This document shows positions 28,001 through 38,415 of a stretch of DNA of 64,000 nt, piece after piece. Origin of the DNA: Antedon mediterranea (taxonomy: Eukaryota > Echinodermata > Crinoidea > Comatulida > Antedonidae); NCBI RefSeq assembly GCF_964355755.1, contig NC_092672.1, forward strand, positions 10,224,501 to 10,288,500, in the 5' to 3' direction. Each line of letters opens with the position of its first letter. The stretch's first letter is position 1. The translations under genes and the position numbers were made by a program. The notes under the pieces were generated by a model, which saw nothing but the letters and a program-made list of their open reading frames with translations, was not told the DNA's origin and did not search any database.

Positions 28001-29586
28001 TGATCACAAACAGCTTAGTACCTTCTATAAGTGTTCGCAATATTTGTGGCATTAACTAATGACTAAACACATTTTTGTTACATGACTAAGACCTATGTGA
28101 CCAGTTCTGTTTCAATAGTGGAGAATGTCTAATAAGTTCGTGGACACACAAGCCTTACTGCAATTGCCAGTCTGGGTATGACGGTGACCGTTGTGATGAG
28201 GGTAAGATAATAATAAAACGTAATACAATGTGAATAGGGTATGATTTACAGAGAAAAACAGTATATTACCCATGTCTCACATGTCACGCCATTCAAATTG
28301 GGCTAACATGGCATATGAATAAAATGAATTGAACGAACAAAGGTAAATTATATTTCGTAAAATTGTAATATTGTCCGACATCGTTTAATTATCTTAATTG
28401 AACATCGTTTAATTATATTGACTGAAAAAAGTTTATTTATACCGTCCGTGTATACTGACTGAAAACCGTTTAAATTGCCTGAACTAGAACTCCGTTTAAT
28501 TAAATTTAAAATCGTTTTCTACAACATAGATTTGTGTGATTGCAGTAACAATGGAGAATGTAAATTTGGATTATTTGGAGCTTCTTGCGATTGTGACACG
28601 GGTTATAGTGGTAAACACTGTGAAAATGGTAAGTGCAAATAGGGAAGAGTCCCTGGTTCAAGTCAAAGTAATACTGCCAATCATCTAATCTTGCATTGGT
28701 CATAAAAAATGTATCATTTTTGAAAAAAAATAATCGACGTATTCTTGGATGGGAGATGGGGAGAGGGATTTTGAGCAAATTTCTGGAACTCTTGAAGAAT
28801 TTAATATAGGTTAGGCCTATAAAATCTCAGAATACTATGAGTATCATTATTCGGTAATATTGTAATGACTATTGTAATGTCTTTTTCGGTTATTTAACAC
28901 CATCACACAGTGGCCTAGATCTTAATTATCCCAGATTGTCTGATATTTTGTTTTCAATTGAATAATTCACATTACCTACTGTTTTCACATGTTATATTTT
29001 GTTACGTTTTCATATTTAATTTATCTGACAGTTGGTCGAATTAACTTATAAATTTAAATATCACTTCTGATTTCACTTAATAGATCTGTGCGCTCATCTC
29101 AACTGCCAAAACAATGGAGAATGTAAATCGGGATTCTTGAACATATTGTACTGTGATTGCCCGAGAGGTTACTATGGAAAACGGTGCCAACATAGTAAGA
29201 ATCGATATGCTAGATAAATTGAAATTTTAAATAATATTAAAGTGTAGACCTGATGTACTGAATTGTAATCATCTAAAGGCCCACAATTGTGATAGTAGTA
29301 CTATTATTATACACTCGTACGCCTTTCTTCAGATTTAAAGAAGGTGTTCAACTGCACTGAACTGATTTTCAACATTTACCTATAGTTTTAAAATAATAGG
29401 AAACGCATTGAAATAACTATGTAACGTAGCCGCTCTTATAATACAACATATAGATTTAACTAACGACTAACTTATTTTTTTTCCTCACTGTTACCGTAGT
29501 GTTTTAAATGGGTTGAATCATCATTCCAAGTAAACAACAGATATTTTCCTTTTTTTTTCTTAGGACATATTGTCATCCACGGTTAA
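19035..29586 (+). CDS. Gene 1: secreted protein with seven LDLa and five EGF modules (15 exons)
   Basis: Exons: 19035-19122, 19715-19879, 20154-20309, 20625-20792, 21226-21390, 21820-21984, 23716-23754, 23869-24012, 24289-24435, 26984-27121, 27455-27565, 28091-28201, 28530-28628, 29084-29194, 29564-29586. They join to 1830 nt (609 aa plus stop) and every intron is phase 1. Exon 1 encodes a signal peptide ([13 protein letters not shown]) followed by a Ser-rich stretch. Exons 2-6, 8 and 9 each encode one LDLa with six Cys and an acidic calcium motif (for example [13 protein letters not shown]), ending in a Thr/Pro linker such as EATKQYTP. Exon 7 keeps only the linker because its LDLa is deleted in frame. 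Exons 10-14 each encode one EGF; the first is the PCNPDPCG type. The last exon adds RHIVIHG. LDLa and EGF modules normally bind calcium or ligands outside the cell; no TM helix is seen, so it is probably secreted. Function unknown. A Helitron sits in intron 6. Confidence 0.85.
20272..23815 (+). repeat. Amplified ~595 bp exon-plus-intron unit inside gene 1
   Basis: Units start with TAAATCCACTGAATTACCGA at 20,272, 20,865, 21,461 and 22,057, giving periods of 593, 596 and 596 bp. Each carries the old 3' end of the exon-3 linker, intron sequence and one LDLa exon (exons 4, 5, 6). The fourth is split by a Helitron (22,395-23,696) and its LDLa exon has shrunk to 39 nt. In units 2-4 the copied exon-3 end, with its GTAAGTTAG donor, lies unused inside introns. 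Introns are nearly as similar as exons, so the amplification looks recent. Confidence 0.9.
22395..23696 (-). mobile_element. Non-autonomous Helitron in gene 1 intron 6
   Basis: Read on the minus strand it begins TCTATATATAAATTTACG and ends in a 13-bp-stem hairpin (22,395-22,422) finishing CTAG. It is inserted between A (22,394) and T (23,697). The empty site is visible in the neighbouring tandem units (GTTACTATTATTAGCGTTTC), so the boundaries are exact. TC start, CTRR end with hairpin and A/T insertion are Helitron hallmarks. It is 1302 bp with no helicase or Rep frame, so it is non-autonomous. A relative lies at 40,123-41,447. Confidence 0.8.
24892..26370. repeat. Three copies of a ~280 bp repeat
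   Basis: Copies at about 24,892-25,180, 25,797-26,090 and 26,099-26,370. They share AACAATAGAACAGCAACGCG, GGACTAGTAGTTCTCGAGAA and CTATCTTTTAACACTAGC in the same order. The last two are nearly contiguous. Identity by eye is about 85 percent. No coding potential; possibly the body of an old retroelement, but its family is not recognised. Confidence 0.7.
26691..26881. mobile_element. PIF/Harbinger-like MITE (191 bp)
   Basis: The TIRs share ACACCTGTTCCGGCACGGTT and its complement and continue imperfectly for ~40 bp. TAA flanks both ends (26,688-26,690; 26,882-26,884). Non-coding and GC-richer than its surroundings. The 3-bp TAA duplication supports PIF/Harbinger. Confidence 0.75.
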
Positions 29587-29837
29587 ATACAGACTTACTA
29601 AAGAAAGGATTTGTTGTGCGAGCATGACGAATTCAGTGCTGGTTTAAAGCATTTATCACGCTCTATGGATAATTAATTGTTTTTTAATATTTAACACATT
29701 TGATTAGTGAATTTTCTTAAATTGTAGGCTATTGTTTTGCTTTTTATTCTAAGCATGGAATATGCGAAAGTTACCTGAGATAGTAAAATATTCTGGGTGG
29801 CACTTACAGGCTGTGTATATAGGCCTATAAACAAACC

Positions 29838-29843
29838 AATAAA
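29838..29843 (+). terminator. Probable poly(A) signal of gene 1
   Basis: AATAAA, 252 nt downstream of the stop codon at 29,584-29,586, followed by AT/GT-rich DNA. A second one (near 30,085) lies in a MITE-like fragment. Confidence 0.45.
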
Positions 29844-29849
29844 AACTGT

Positions 29850-30770
29850 CACATTTAGTGTATCGCTAGATGTCTACATATATTGTATAGATTTCTAACG
29901 AAACATTTTCTTGTTTCTTAGTTTTTAAACTATGATGATAAGCTATAATATAATTAAGAAAGCTTTCCAATTGGTAAGCATTATTATTGTTGTTATTTTC
30001 CATATATGGACATGATGATGTCATATCACTACCATATTTAAGCATATCACTACCATATATAAGCACATCAAACTTTGTTGACAAATAAAGTTTAATAGTG
30101 TAGACAAGGCTTTAGATTTGTTATTACATTTTAGTCATATCGTCCTTTTGAAAATAAATAAATATTCTATCCAGTTCGGTGTTTTGATCGATATATTTTT
30201 TTAGTCATTGACTCAAAAGAAATTCTAAAGATATTCTAAAGAATTTCTAAAGATATTCTAAAGATATTTTTAAGAATTTCTAATGCTATTTCTAACGTTT
30301 TTTCTAAAGTTGTTTCTATACAAAATCTAATAGTAGAATATATAGAATTTGTATATAATTTCTATAGATTTTTTTTCTTACGGAAGTGAACAAGTATATA
30401 ATGCCCTTTGTGCAATCTGAATGATATACTTATATGATAATACTAATGCAGGTTAATACCGCATTACTCATTGAATGACTACACTAGCTAGATAAGTCAT
30501 TAAAATAAAATTCAACTGGAACACAATGCAATTTTAATTCTCTAATTGTTTAAAAAGTCGTTGTTTTACATGACAAAATATTGAAATAATAATATAGCTG
30601 AGCACAAGGCCATAAGCATAATAAATATATTAATATTATTTTTGGTACAAAACAAACAGTTTCGAGATTCAATTAAAATAACAATAATAAATAACTCGAT
30701 TGAAATGTCTGTGGAGTTCAAAGCAGTAAAATCTCGCAATAATAATTAATAATATTAAATTAGTTAACAA
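29850..30770. other. Intergenic region between genes 1 and 2
   Basis: Holds a fragment of the 3,619-3,780 MITE family (about 29,985-30,115) and an AT-rich tandem repeat around GATATTCTAAAGA (30,219-30,322). A block at 30,470-30,535 (GACTACACTAGCTAG ... TTCAACTGGAACACAATGC) is repeated upstream of gene 3 at 37,075-37,140, so it belongs to the duplicated 5' flank of these two paralogues. Confidence 0.6.
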
Positions 30771-30920
30771 TAGCCAGTGGCCTTTTAACACTGACTTGTT
30801 CTGCTTCACCGTTTATAAAAAAAAGCGAAATCGCGACGGGTATATCCTATTTTAACGGACCCACCCTTTAATATTGATCATTCAACGGTATTTCTTACCA
30901 ACAATCAATTCAGTGTCATC
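30771..30920 (+). promoter_or_regulatory. Promoter module A and leader of gene 2
   Basis: Contains TTCTGCTTCACC, a TATA-like TTTATAAAA (30,812-30,820), GCGAAATCGCGAC and CCTATTTTA, then a leader with TTCAGTGTCATC (TCAGT resembles an initiator) just before the ATG. The same ordered words occur before genes 3 and 4 although the DNA around them has diverged, which suggests selection on regulation. Confidence 0.5.
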
Positions 30921-30937
30921 TATATATTATTATCAAT

Positions 30938-31725
30938 ATGTATTCAATGTTGTTTTTGGCGAGCGTTTTTGTTCTCATTCATCATTCAAGCTCTATTACT
31001 ATTAGCCCTCCTTTTGGTAAGTATTGTTTGTTATTAATTTACATATTACGAATATTTAAATTGGGTGTATTTGCAAAAGGACAAAATAACATATATAAAT
31101 ACACATTTTGAATCCACAATCTTCAGATCTAGATCTAGAATAGAATCAAATAAAATGTGTGCAAAACTCAAATTCAAACACACAACCAATCCGTATTAAT
31201 TAACCCTTATCATAGTGGCCGCTTTTTAAGCGCAGTACATGAAATCGGACGTTTTCAATTCAACTTCTTTTTCAGACAATTGTCCATATGGTATAATACA
31301 TTACACACAAAAAAGATGAAGGAGAGACTTGAGGGACAAAATTGTCATCTATTAGATGACAACGAAAATAGTAATATAATATAAGTAATATAATAGTAAT
31401 ATAATAGTAAGTAATATAATAGTAATATAATAGTGTTACTGACAAAACAAAAGAATGTTATTAACAAATTAATTACAGAAAATATTGACATTTGTATACG
31501 CGGATGCGACAAATGTGTAATTATTGCTAAAAATCCTTGAAGTTAGCTTTGACTTTTCTATTTATAGGAGTTCCGTGTGAAGATCCTGATAATGTGTTCT
31601 GTTTGTCGATTATGGCATGTATACCATCTTCAGATACGTGCAATTTTATTCAACGTAGCAGTGGTGGGCATTTAAATCAAGATGAGAACGACAGCTCTCC
31701 TGGTGATGCGAATGTTTCTCCTTAA
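30938..31725 (+). CDS. Gene 2: small secreted protein with a half LDLa domain
   Basis: Exons 30938-31016 and 31568-31725 join to 237 nt (78 aa plus stop). Exon 1 is a signal peptide starting MYSMLFLASVFVLIHH. Exon 2 starts like an LDLa exon (VPCEDPDNVFC ... ACIPSSDTC) but keeps only four Cys. The second half of the domain, with the calcium motif (C-x-D-x-SDE-x-C), is replaced by an acidic Ser/Asn-rich tail. The transcribed exon appears to run on to a donor at 31,747, giving 180 nt, still a multiple of three, so this is a phase-1 LDLa exon with an early stop. A homologue of the family's terminal exon follows at 32,062 as 3' UTR. Either a new short peptide or a gene in decay; the parallel in gene 3 favours an expressed peptide. 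Confidence 0.7.
31374..31433. repeat. AGTAATATAAT microsatellite
   Basis: Five to six imperfect copies of an ~11 bp AT-rich unit inside the intron of gene 2. Confidence 0.7.
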
Positions 31726-32061
31726 TACTGAATCATGTATTACATTTGTAAGTTACTATATGCTCTATGTATACACTGATAATGGTGGGCCATGACATTA
31801 CAGTAAAACAACATGTTCAAATAAAGTTAATAATTTTGTGAATGTGTATGTGGTGAATCGAATGGTGCACCAAGCTAGCAGAAAGGAGCCTTGAACTGTG
31901 CCGATTTTATTGCTATCGTTATCATTATAAAACTAAATTGAAGAAATATGCATATACATCTACATATCTATAATTGCATCATGTTTATATTTATTGTTTG
32001 AAAAGAATTGGATTATCACCTTAAAAATTCAAATAAACAACAAATGTTGTTTTCTTTTTAG

Positions 32062-32190
32062 AAAACATTCGGCTGGCAAGCTGTGGAATGAATACTAAGT
32101 GTGTTTGGATGTTATCTGATCAACAACATACCTGATCAACAAGCATGATGTGGTGTAGTGTTTCTTAAATACATGTATATAGGCCTATAA
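32062..32190 (+). other. Probable 3' UTR exon of gene 2
   Basis: Preceded by a TTTTCTTTTTAG acceptor and starting AAAACATTC. The same acceptor and start are found at 39,154 (gene 3, GAAACATTC) and resemble the coding terminal exons of genes 5 and 6 (GAAACGACC, GAAACGGTC). It also shares GGATGTTATCTGATCAAC with gene 3. The end is not defined. Confidence 0.5.
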
Positions 32191-32442
32191 TACGAGGCGA
32201 CAGTCAATTATTATTTTTAAAAACCTAACTAGAAATATTCCAGCGTCTTAATTGTGATTAAGAATTGTGTTGTAAAGTTAAACTAAAATAAATTATTATC
32301 TGAATATTTGTTTATTTTCTGTTTGAATGTATTCGTTCATTATTTATATTTGTTTGCAAACTTTCAGCGGAGATTGCTTTCAGATAAATAGTTATTCTTT
32401 TTTACACAAATGTTGGTAATAGAATAGAAAGGCCTTAATAAA

Positions 32443-33177
32443 ATGAACAAGGCCATATATATATATATATTTAGTACCAAAGAAAGTTGTTTAGTTTCAT
32501 CTACTATTAGTGATAAAAAAACACATTATTTATGTTCCGAGTCCAATAACAAAATAAGTCCTGAAGAAAATGTTTCAGTTTCGTCAAATAGAAGTGATAA
32601 AGAAAATAACTATTTATGTTCTGATTCTGATTCAAGAAATGATGTTATATTGGAAGACCATAATAGTTTCAATGATACTACAAGTTGATCGAGTGATGAT
32701 ACAGAATATATCTTACGAGCCAATAAAAAGGACCTCAATAGTAAAAAGAAACTATATTGTGTGTATACAAATATAGATGGTCTAATCAACAAAAAAGCAG
32801 AACAAGAGAGCTACTTAAGCAGCAAAACTGATGCACCGGATATTCTAGCAATTACAGAAGTATTTCCTAAGCGACGAAGTAGTGATATCTATACAACAGT
32901 CCTTCAGCTAAATGGGTATGACATGTTTATAACAGACCAGCAGGGCAGAGGAGTTTGTATATATACAAATAAGGCGCTAAAAGCAACAAGTGTAAACTTC
33001 GACACACAAGTAAACAACTTTAATGAAAGTGTCTGGTGCGAGATCAGACTTGAAAATGAAGAAAATATATTAGTGGGATGCATATATAGAAGTCCAAACT
33101 CTTCAAAAGAGAATAATGATGCATTGTTAGATTTGATATCAACAGATAGACTGGACATCGTAGATTTCGAGAGCTAG
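32443..33177 (+). pseudogene. LINE ORF2 N-terminal part: endonuclease, broken
   Basis: Two same-frame segments (32,443-32,688 and 32,689-33,177) are split by a TGA. The first is Ser/Asp/Asn-rich. The second has AP-endonuclease landmarks: YTNIDGL, LAITEVFP (with the catalytic Glu) and GCIYRSPNS. It ends prematurely at TAG 33,175-33,177. The usual GDFN block is missing: just before it the sequence jumps to the later ENHGSSKLVD segment in another frame, which points to an internal deletion rather than a one-base slip. The enzyme cannot be functional as it stands. Confidence 0.8.
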
Positions 33178-35536
33178 TGAGAATCATGGTAGCAGCAAGC
33201 TTGTTGATTGTCTTCAGGACAACTTCCTTTACCAAGTATCTAACCGAAATACAAGATATAGAGATGGTAATAGACCAAGTCTGTTAGATTTAATCATTGT
33301 GAACGATGAACTACTAATTGATGAAGTATCTGAATACAGCCCACTTGGAAAAAGTGATCATGTAATTCTTGAATTTTATTTAAACTGTTATTGTAAGATT
33401 GATGATTATCAACCAAGTAGATTTAAATTTTGTAATGGAAACTATCACAATTTAAGAAATGATTTAAAGGAAGTCAACTGGACTGAAATGAATGATAAAG
33501 ATGTAAACACAGCATGGAGTTTTTTTATAGATGCAATACATGAGGCAACTTCAGCAAATATTCCCAAAACTAAACCGAAAGATGGAATCAAAAACAAAAG
33601 AAAATCAGCAGTATGGATGAACACGGAAGCTCTAGCTAAAATAAAGAAAAAGTACCATGCATGGAAGCGTTATACTGCCACAAAGCACTACAAAGATTAT
33701 GAGAAATATACAAAATTAAGAAATGCAGCTTCAAAGGAGTCAAAGAAAGCTAAACGGATCTTTGAGAAAAAATTTGCAAAAGAAGTTAAGACTAACCCAA
33801 AATGCTTTTGGAACTATGTAAGGTCTAAAACAAGGATAAAGTGTGGAATTAGCCACCTGACTAAACCTGATGGGTCTAAAACAAAAAATGATGAAGAAAA
33901 AGCTTTTATCTTGAATAATTTCTTTTGTAGCACGTTTACATGTGAAGACATATCCGATGTACCAGAACTTACAAATATATATAATGGTGTACCATTGAGC
34001 ACATTAGCATTTTCAAGAGAGCAAGTCCTAAAGAAGCTGATGAGTCTAAACCCTTCAAAATCTCCGGGCCCAGACAGCATACATCCACGTGTACTAAACG
34101 AAGCAGCAGAACTAATCGCTGATCCACTAACAAACATATTTAATAAATCCATAAAGGAAGGTATCATTCCTGACGACTGGAAGGTAGCTCATGTTTCCGC
34201 TATATTTAAGAAGGGCAACCCTACTAATCCAGGCAACTATAGGCCCATCAGTTTGACATCAGTGATATGTAAAGTAATGGAATCCTTAATCAGAGATGAT
34301 CTAATGATGTTTCTGGAAGGCAACGATCTTATAAGTAACCATCAATATGGATTTAGAGCAGGCAGATCATGTGTAACACAACTGATAATGGTACTTGATA
34401 AATGGACAGCTATGATTGATGAAGAAGGTGGTGTAGACGTAGCATACCTGGATTTTAGCAAGGCCTTCGATACTGTCCCACACCAACGACTACTGAAAAA
34501 AATACAAGCATATGGAATTAATGGTAATCTTTTAAAATGGATAGAATGTTTCTTACTTGAAAGGAAGCAGCGTGTTGCAATTAAAGAAACCTTATCGTCT
34601 TGGTCCCATGTTAGAAGCGGGATACCCCAAGGAAGTGTCCTCGGACCTATACTATTCTTGATCTACATAAACGATCTACCCGATATATTAGAAACCCACA
34701 CAGAGATGTTTGCTGATGATACCAAACTGTTCAATCACATTAATAGTCGGGCTGACTGTGAAGCCCTCCAACGTGATATTGATGCTGCTAACGATTGGGC
34801 AAAAACTTGGCAGTTGAAGTTTAACGTCAATAAGTGCTGCATTATGCATCTTGGCAGGAACCTTGAATTGTACAATTATACGATGTCAGCGGAGGCTTTG
34901 CAGGCAAAAGAGGAAGAAAAAGACTTGGGCGTTATATTTGACCAGACCCTCAAGTTCAGCAAACACGTTGGAATCGTCAGTAATAGAGCCAATAGAGTTG
35001 TTGGTCTGATCAGACATACATTTAACTACCTTGATGAGGAAATGTTTGTTTCACTTTTTAAATCATTAGTGAGACCTCACCTTGAATATGCTAACTGTGT
35101 ATGGTCTCCGTTTCTTCGTAAAGATATAACATGCATTGAAAAAGTTCAAAGGAGGGCAACAAAAGCAATTCCATCATTAAAAGACCTGGATTATACAGAA
35201 CGCCTAAAACGACTAAATCTACCAACATTGGCCTTTAGAAGATTACGAGGAGATATGACTCAAGTTTTTAAAATGGTGACAGGCCTAAGTGGTAGTGGAA
35301 TGCGTAACTTCTTCCCTATGAAAACATACGAGAGAAACCTAAGAAGACATAGATACACCATATATAAGCGACGACCTAAACTGGATATCCGCAAGTACAA
35401 TTTTTCTTACAGAATTGTTAACCTATGGAATAGTCTACCAGAGGAAGCCGTTAACACCACCACAGTAAACGCCTTTAAAAATAAACTTGATAAATTCATT
35501 GAAAGAAAATACAACAAATTTACTTTTATGGGATAA
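33173..35536 (+). pseudogene. LINE ORF2 C-terminal part: reverse transcriptase
   Basis: The frame is open from 33,173; the first ATG is at 33,299, giving 745 codons. The endonuclease end comes first (LLDLIIVN, then KSDHVILEF with the catalytic His). RT motifs follow in order: SPGPDSIHP (~residue 254), NYRPISLTS, GFRAGRS, DFSKAFDTVPH (~384), SGIPQGSVLGP and FADDTKLF (~470, catalytic ADD). The C-terminal part has the EKVQRRATK and FKNKLDKFI words typical of CR1/Jockey-group elements. The RT frame itself is intact, so decay is recent or confined to the 5' half. The family call rests on motif wording only. Confidence 0.85.
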
Positions 35537-35699
35537 AGTGTATTGCAGAAGAATTTAAATCAAGGAAACGAATGAAAAAAACAAAAACAAAAAAAAAACC
35601 ATGCAGTGATGACTTGATGAAATTGGGAGGGCATGACATGTACCATACATAAATGTATGGTCTACTTACGAGCCCGACAAGACAGGTGATTACAGGTGA

Positions 35700-36198
35700 T
35701 TATAGGATGGCTGCAGTCGCGTGCTAAAGTTAGTGTTTACCGACCGACCGTCAAACCGACCGACTAAACGACCAACATAGTGAGCTGTAGAGTCGCGTTC
35801 AACGCGACTAATAAACGGTGTGGCAATGATTTCTATGAGATGAATAAAGTAGATATAGGGAAAATTGTACATGTTTTGGTGGTATTTTTATTCAACTTGA
35901 AAAAATGTTATCGACCATATACCAACTACCTAGACTTGCCTCAAGTCTATATTATTGTCTTTTTTTGTTATGTTAGTCCACCAGTCGGCGTTTCGATTTT
36001 TGTCTAAAATACTTTTTACTAACATTTAGTCAAAACTCCGTCTGGAACCCAGAACAACCAACCACTCTATAGCAACCATCGTTTTTAAAAGTTTTCTATT
36101 TTCCATGTTGATGTTCCACCAGCTAATTATGGTAAAATCAGGTTTTTCGTCATAGTGTCTGTCTTTACACTAGATAAAGAGATAACAAGGATTACTCC
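35700..36198. other. Dispersed repeat copy and unassigned DNA
   Basis: 35,698-35,815 is one of three copies of a repeat with GGCTGCAGTCGCGTGCT and clustered GACCGACCG words; the others are at 50,675-50,755 and 56,965-57,085. In this copy AGTCGCG near its end mirrors the start, suggesting a short inverted-repeat element. Nothing is recognised from 35,820 to 36,198. Confidence 0.55.
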
Positions 36199-36330
36199 AT
36201 TAGAAGAACACAAACAGAGATAGGCAAAACATAATAACTCTTGTAAAAGCAGAAATATACTGGTTCCAATTTCAACATTTTATTTTCTTACCAACAATAC
36301 TCCAGTGTCATCTAATCTAATAGAATGACT
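36199..36330 (+). promoter_or_regulatory. Relic promoter and leader of a lost paralogue
   Basis: ATTAGAAGAACACAAACAGA and GATAGGCAAAACATAATAA match promoter module B of genes 5-7. It is followed by TTTCAACATT and a CCAGTGTCATC leader like that before genes 4 and 7, but no signal-peptide exon follows. A MITE is inserted directly after it. Gene 3 starts 1.2 kb further on with its own module A promoter, so this looks like the stump of another family member. Confidence 0.5.
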
Positions 36331-36334
36331 CTTA

Positions 36335-36902
36335 AGGCCAATTTACATAGACGAACGGTGACGATAAGTGGTAATGGTAAGCGGAAAACAAACATATAGA
36401 ATCTATGTTATTTCTATAACCATTCACATGGTTAACGAGGAGAACGAACGAAAAATCCGCTCATGGTAGAAATATTCTATTTTGTCAACATTTTCGATTC
36501 TGGCCAATCAACGACTGATGTGACGTCATATATATCAACAACTTTTTTTTGTGCGTTCGTCGAGTCCAAGAGGATAATAAATACAAGTTCCGTAATTAGC
36601 CTAGTTTCGGAATTTTTATTATCTAGAAAAAAAATACTATGACGTGACTGATTGTATTGAAGTAAGGATAATGTAAAGAAAAGAAACATTTGGGATTTTA
36701 TTAGGCAACAAGTGTTGATGACTAGTATACTGACCCGCTAAAACCAGGTATATGCCTGGTGTAGACTTCTGTACTAGTCTGGAGACATTCAAATGAAACA
36801 CCTAATTTCCGCGTGCTGTGTAAATTGGACAAGCCAGTCGGTTTCCGCTTATGATTACCGCATACCCACCACCGTTACTGCTCGTCTGTGTAAATTGGCC
36901 CT
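36335..36902. mobile_element. Inverted-repeat transposon, Harbinger-like (568 bp)
   Basis: The ends AAGGCCAATTTACATAGACG and CGTCTGTGTAAATTGGCCCT are imperfect inverses. The similarity extends inward to TAAGCGGAAA / TTTCCGCTTA over about 55 bp. Flanking triplets are TTA and TTG, compatible with a damaged 3-bp duplication. The outermost AGGCCAA is shared with the MITE at 18,151. Non-coding. Confidence 0.65.
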
Positions 36903-37391
36903 TTGCAACTCTCGTTGATGACATTAACTAATTATACACATTATAAAATGATATTTTTAAAACGTTTACTAGATTTCTATACCATTACTTTTTTTTTGTG
37001 AACAAGTGAATACACTTTGTATAATACTGAAAGATATAATTATAAATACAAAGGCAGGTTAAAAAGCCTACCTAATGACTACACTAGCTAGAAAGGTTAT
37101 TACAATAAAATTCAACTGGAACACAATGCCTTTTTAATTTATAATTGGTGTTTTACATGACAAATATATTAAAACAATAGGCCTAATGCCCGTTTTTCTG
37201 AGCTCAATGCTACAGTATACAAGCCATAATAGGCCCACATAAATTATTAATATTTTGAAATACAAAACAAACAGTTTCGTGATTCAATTAAAATAATAAG
37301 TAACTGTGGAGTTCAAAACAGTGAAATCTTGCATATATCTACACAATTATAATTAGCCAGTTTTATTTTACGCTGACTCAAATCATATGGC

Positions 37392-37530
37392 AACAGTTTG
37401 AAAAGCGACACAGTTCAGGACGCTCGCTCTGCTTCAGAATAACCGATATCGCAACAAGTTCATGCTATTTTATAATAATAGAAGGTATTTTATAAACGGA
37501 CCAGAGTATTTCTTACAATTCAGTGTCATC
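37392..37530 (+). promoter_or_regulatory. Promoter module A and leader of gene 3
   Basis: CAGTTTGAAAAGCGACACAG, GCTCTGCTTCAG, ACCGATATCGCAAC and GCTATTTTATA occur in the same order as upstream of genes 2 and 4. TATAAA at about 37,490 sits roughly 30 bp before TTCAGTGTCATC, a plausible TATA-initiator spacing. Confidence 0.5.
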
Positions 37531-37547
37531 TATATATTATTATCAAT

Positions 37548-38021
37548 ATGTATTCAATGTTGTTCTTGGTGAGCGTTTTGGTTGTCATTCATCCATCAAA
37601 TTCTTTTAGGATAACACCTTGGCCTAGTAAGTATTGTTTGTTACTATTTTACAAATAATATAAATATAGGTTTGTGTAAAATTACAAATTAAAATCTGGA
37701 ATAAAATCATCTCAATGGGGGAAAAACTCGCACATTCAAACACACAACCAATCTGGCATACCGTATTTTATTAATAGTGTAAAAAATAATAAGGTTATTA
37801 ATTGACTCATAACAGCAAATACTGAATTATTCCTACACAATCTAGAAGCTTTGACTTTTGTTTTTATAGAAGTTCCATGTAAATATCCTGATCATGTTTT
37901 CTGTGAAATGCTTTACTCATGCGTACCATCTTCAATACAGTGCTTTGTAGACATGGAGATTGTGCCTTTAACTTATGTTGACAACGACAGATCTCATAGT
38001 GATACCAATGTTGATCCTTAA
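37548..38021 (+). CDS. Gene 3: small secreted protein with a half LDLa domain
   Basis: Exons 37548-37626 and 37870-38021 join to 231 nt (76 aa plus stop). Signal peptide MYSMLFLVSVLVVIHP. Exon 2 encodes VPCKYPDHVFC ... SCVPSSIQC: four Cys spaced as in gene 2, then a tail without further Cys ending in DTNVDP (gene 2 ends DANVSP). The full exon reaches a donor at 38,058 (189 nt, multiple of three) 37 nt after the stop, too close for nonsense-mediated decay under the usual 50-nt rule. The gene 2 / gene 3 resemblance covers promoter, intron position, coding exon and 3' flank, so they are direct duplicates. Their tails differ by substitution but both remain open, mild evidence for function. Confidence 0.7.
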
Positions 38022-38415
38022 TTAACTGCATCATGTGTATTGAACAAATGTTTAACTTGTAAGTTACTATTGTGCTCTATGTATACTCTGATTATGTTGG
38101 GTCATGACATTAATCCCATATTTAAAATAAGGTTAGTTATAATATTTGCGCATGTGTATGCGGTAAATCGAATGGTGCACCAAGCGCTGTTCAATATGTT
38201 CGCAATTTATACAGAACTAGTCCTCCAATTTTAGGAAATATTTATTGTTACCTAAACATAACTAGCAAAAAAGAATCTTGAAACAGTGCCGATGTTATGG
38301 CTATTGGTTATTAATATAAGTGTTTAGGCCTACTAACTAGTTCATATTGTTTGAAAAGAATTGGATTATCATCTTAAAATTTCAAATAAACAACGGATTC
38401 TGTTTTCTTTTTTAG

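Larger units (their letters stand above)
32430..35700 (+). mobile_element. CR1/Jockey-like non-LTR retrotransposon (degenerate)
   Basis: One LINE reading region on the plus strand: an N-terminal serine-rich segment and AP-type endonuclease in frame 1 (from 32,443), then reverse transcriptase in frame 2 (to 35,536). It carries an in-frame TGA at 32,686-32,688 and a frame change near 33,173. The 3' tail is A-rich, with ACAGGTGATT twice at about 35,682-35,702, like the short terminal repeats of CR1-type elements. The 5' end is truncated or undefined. No LTRs. It separates genes 2 and 3. Confidence 0.85.

Noticed and set aside
33814-34167. Minus-strand 117-codon frame
   Set aside because: Antisense of the LINE reverse transcriptase.
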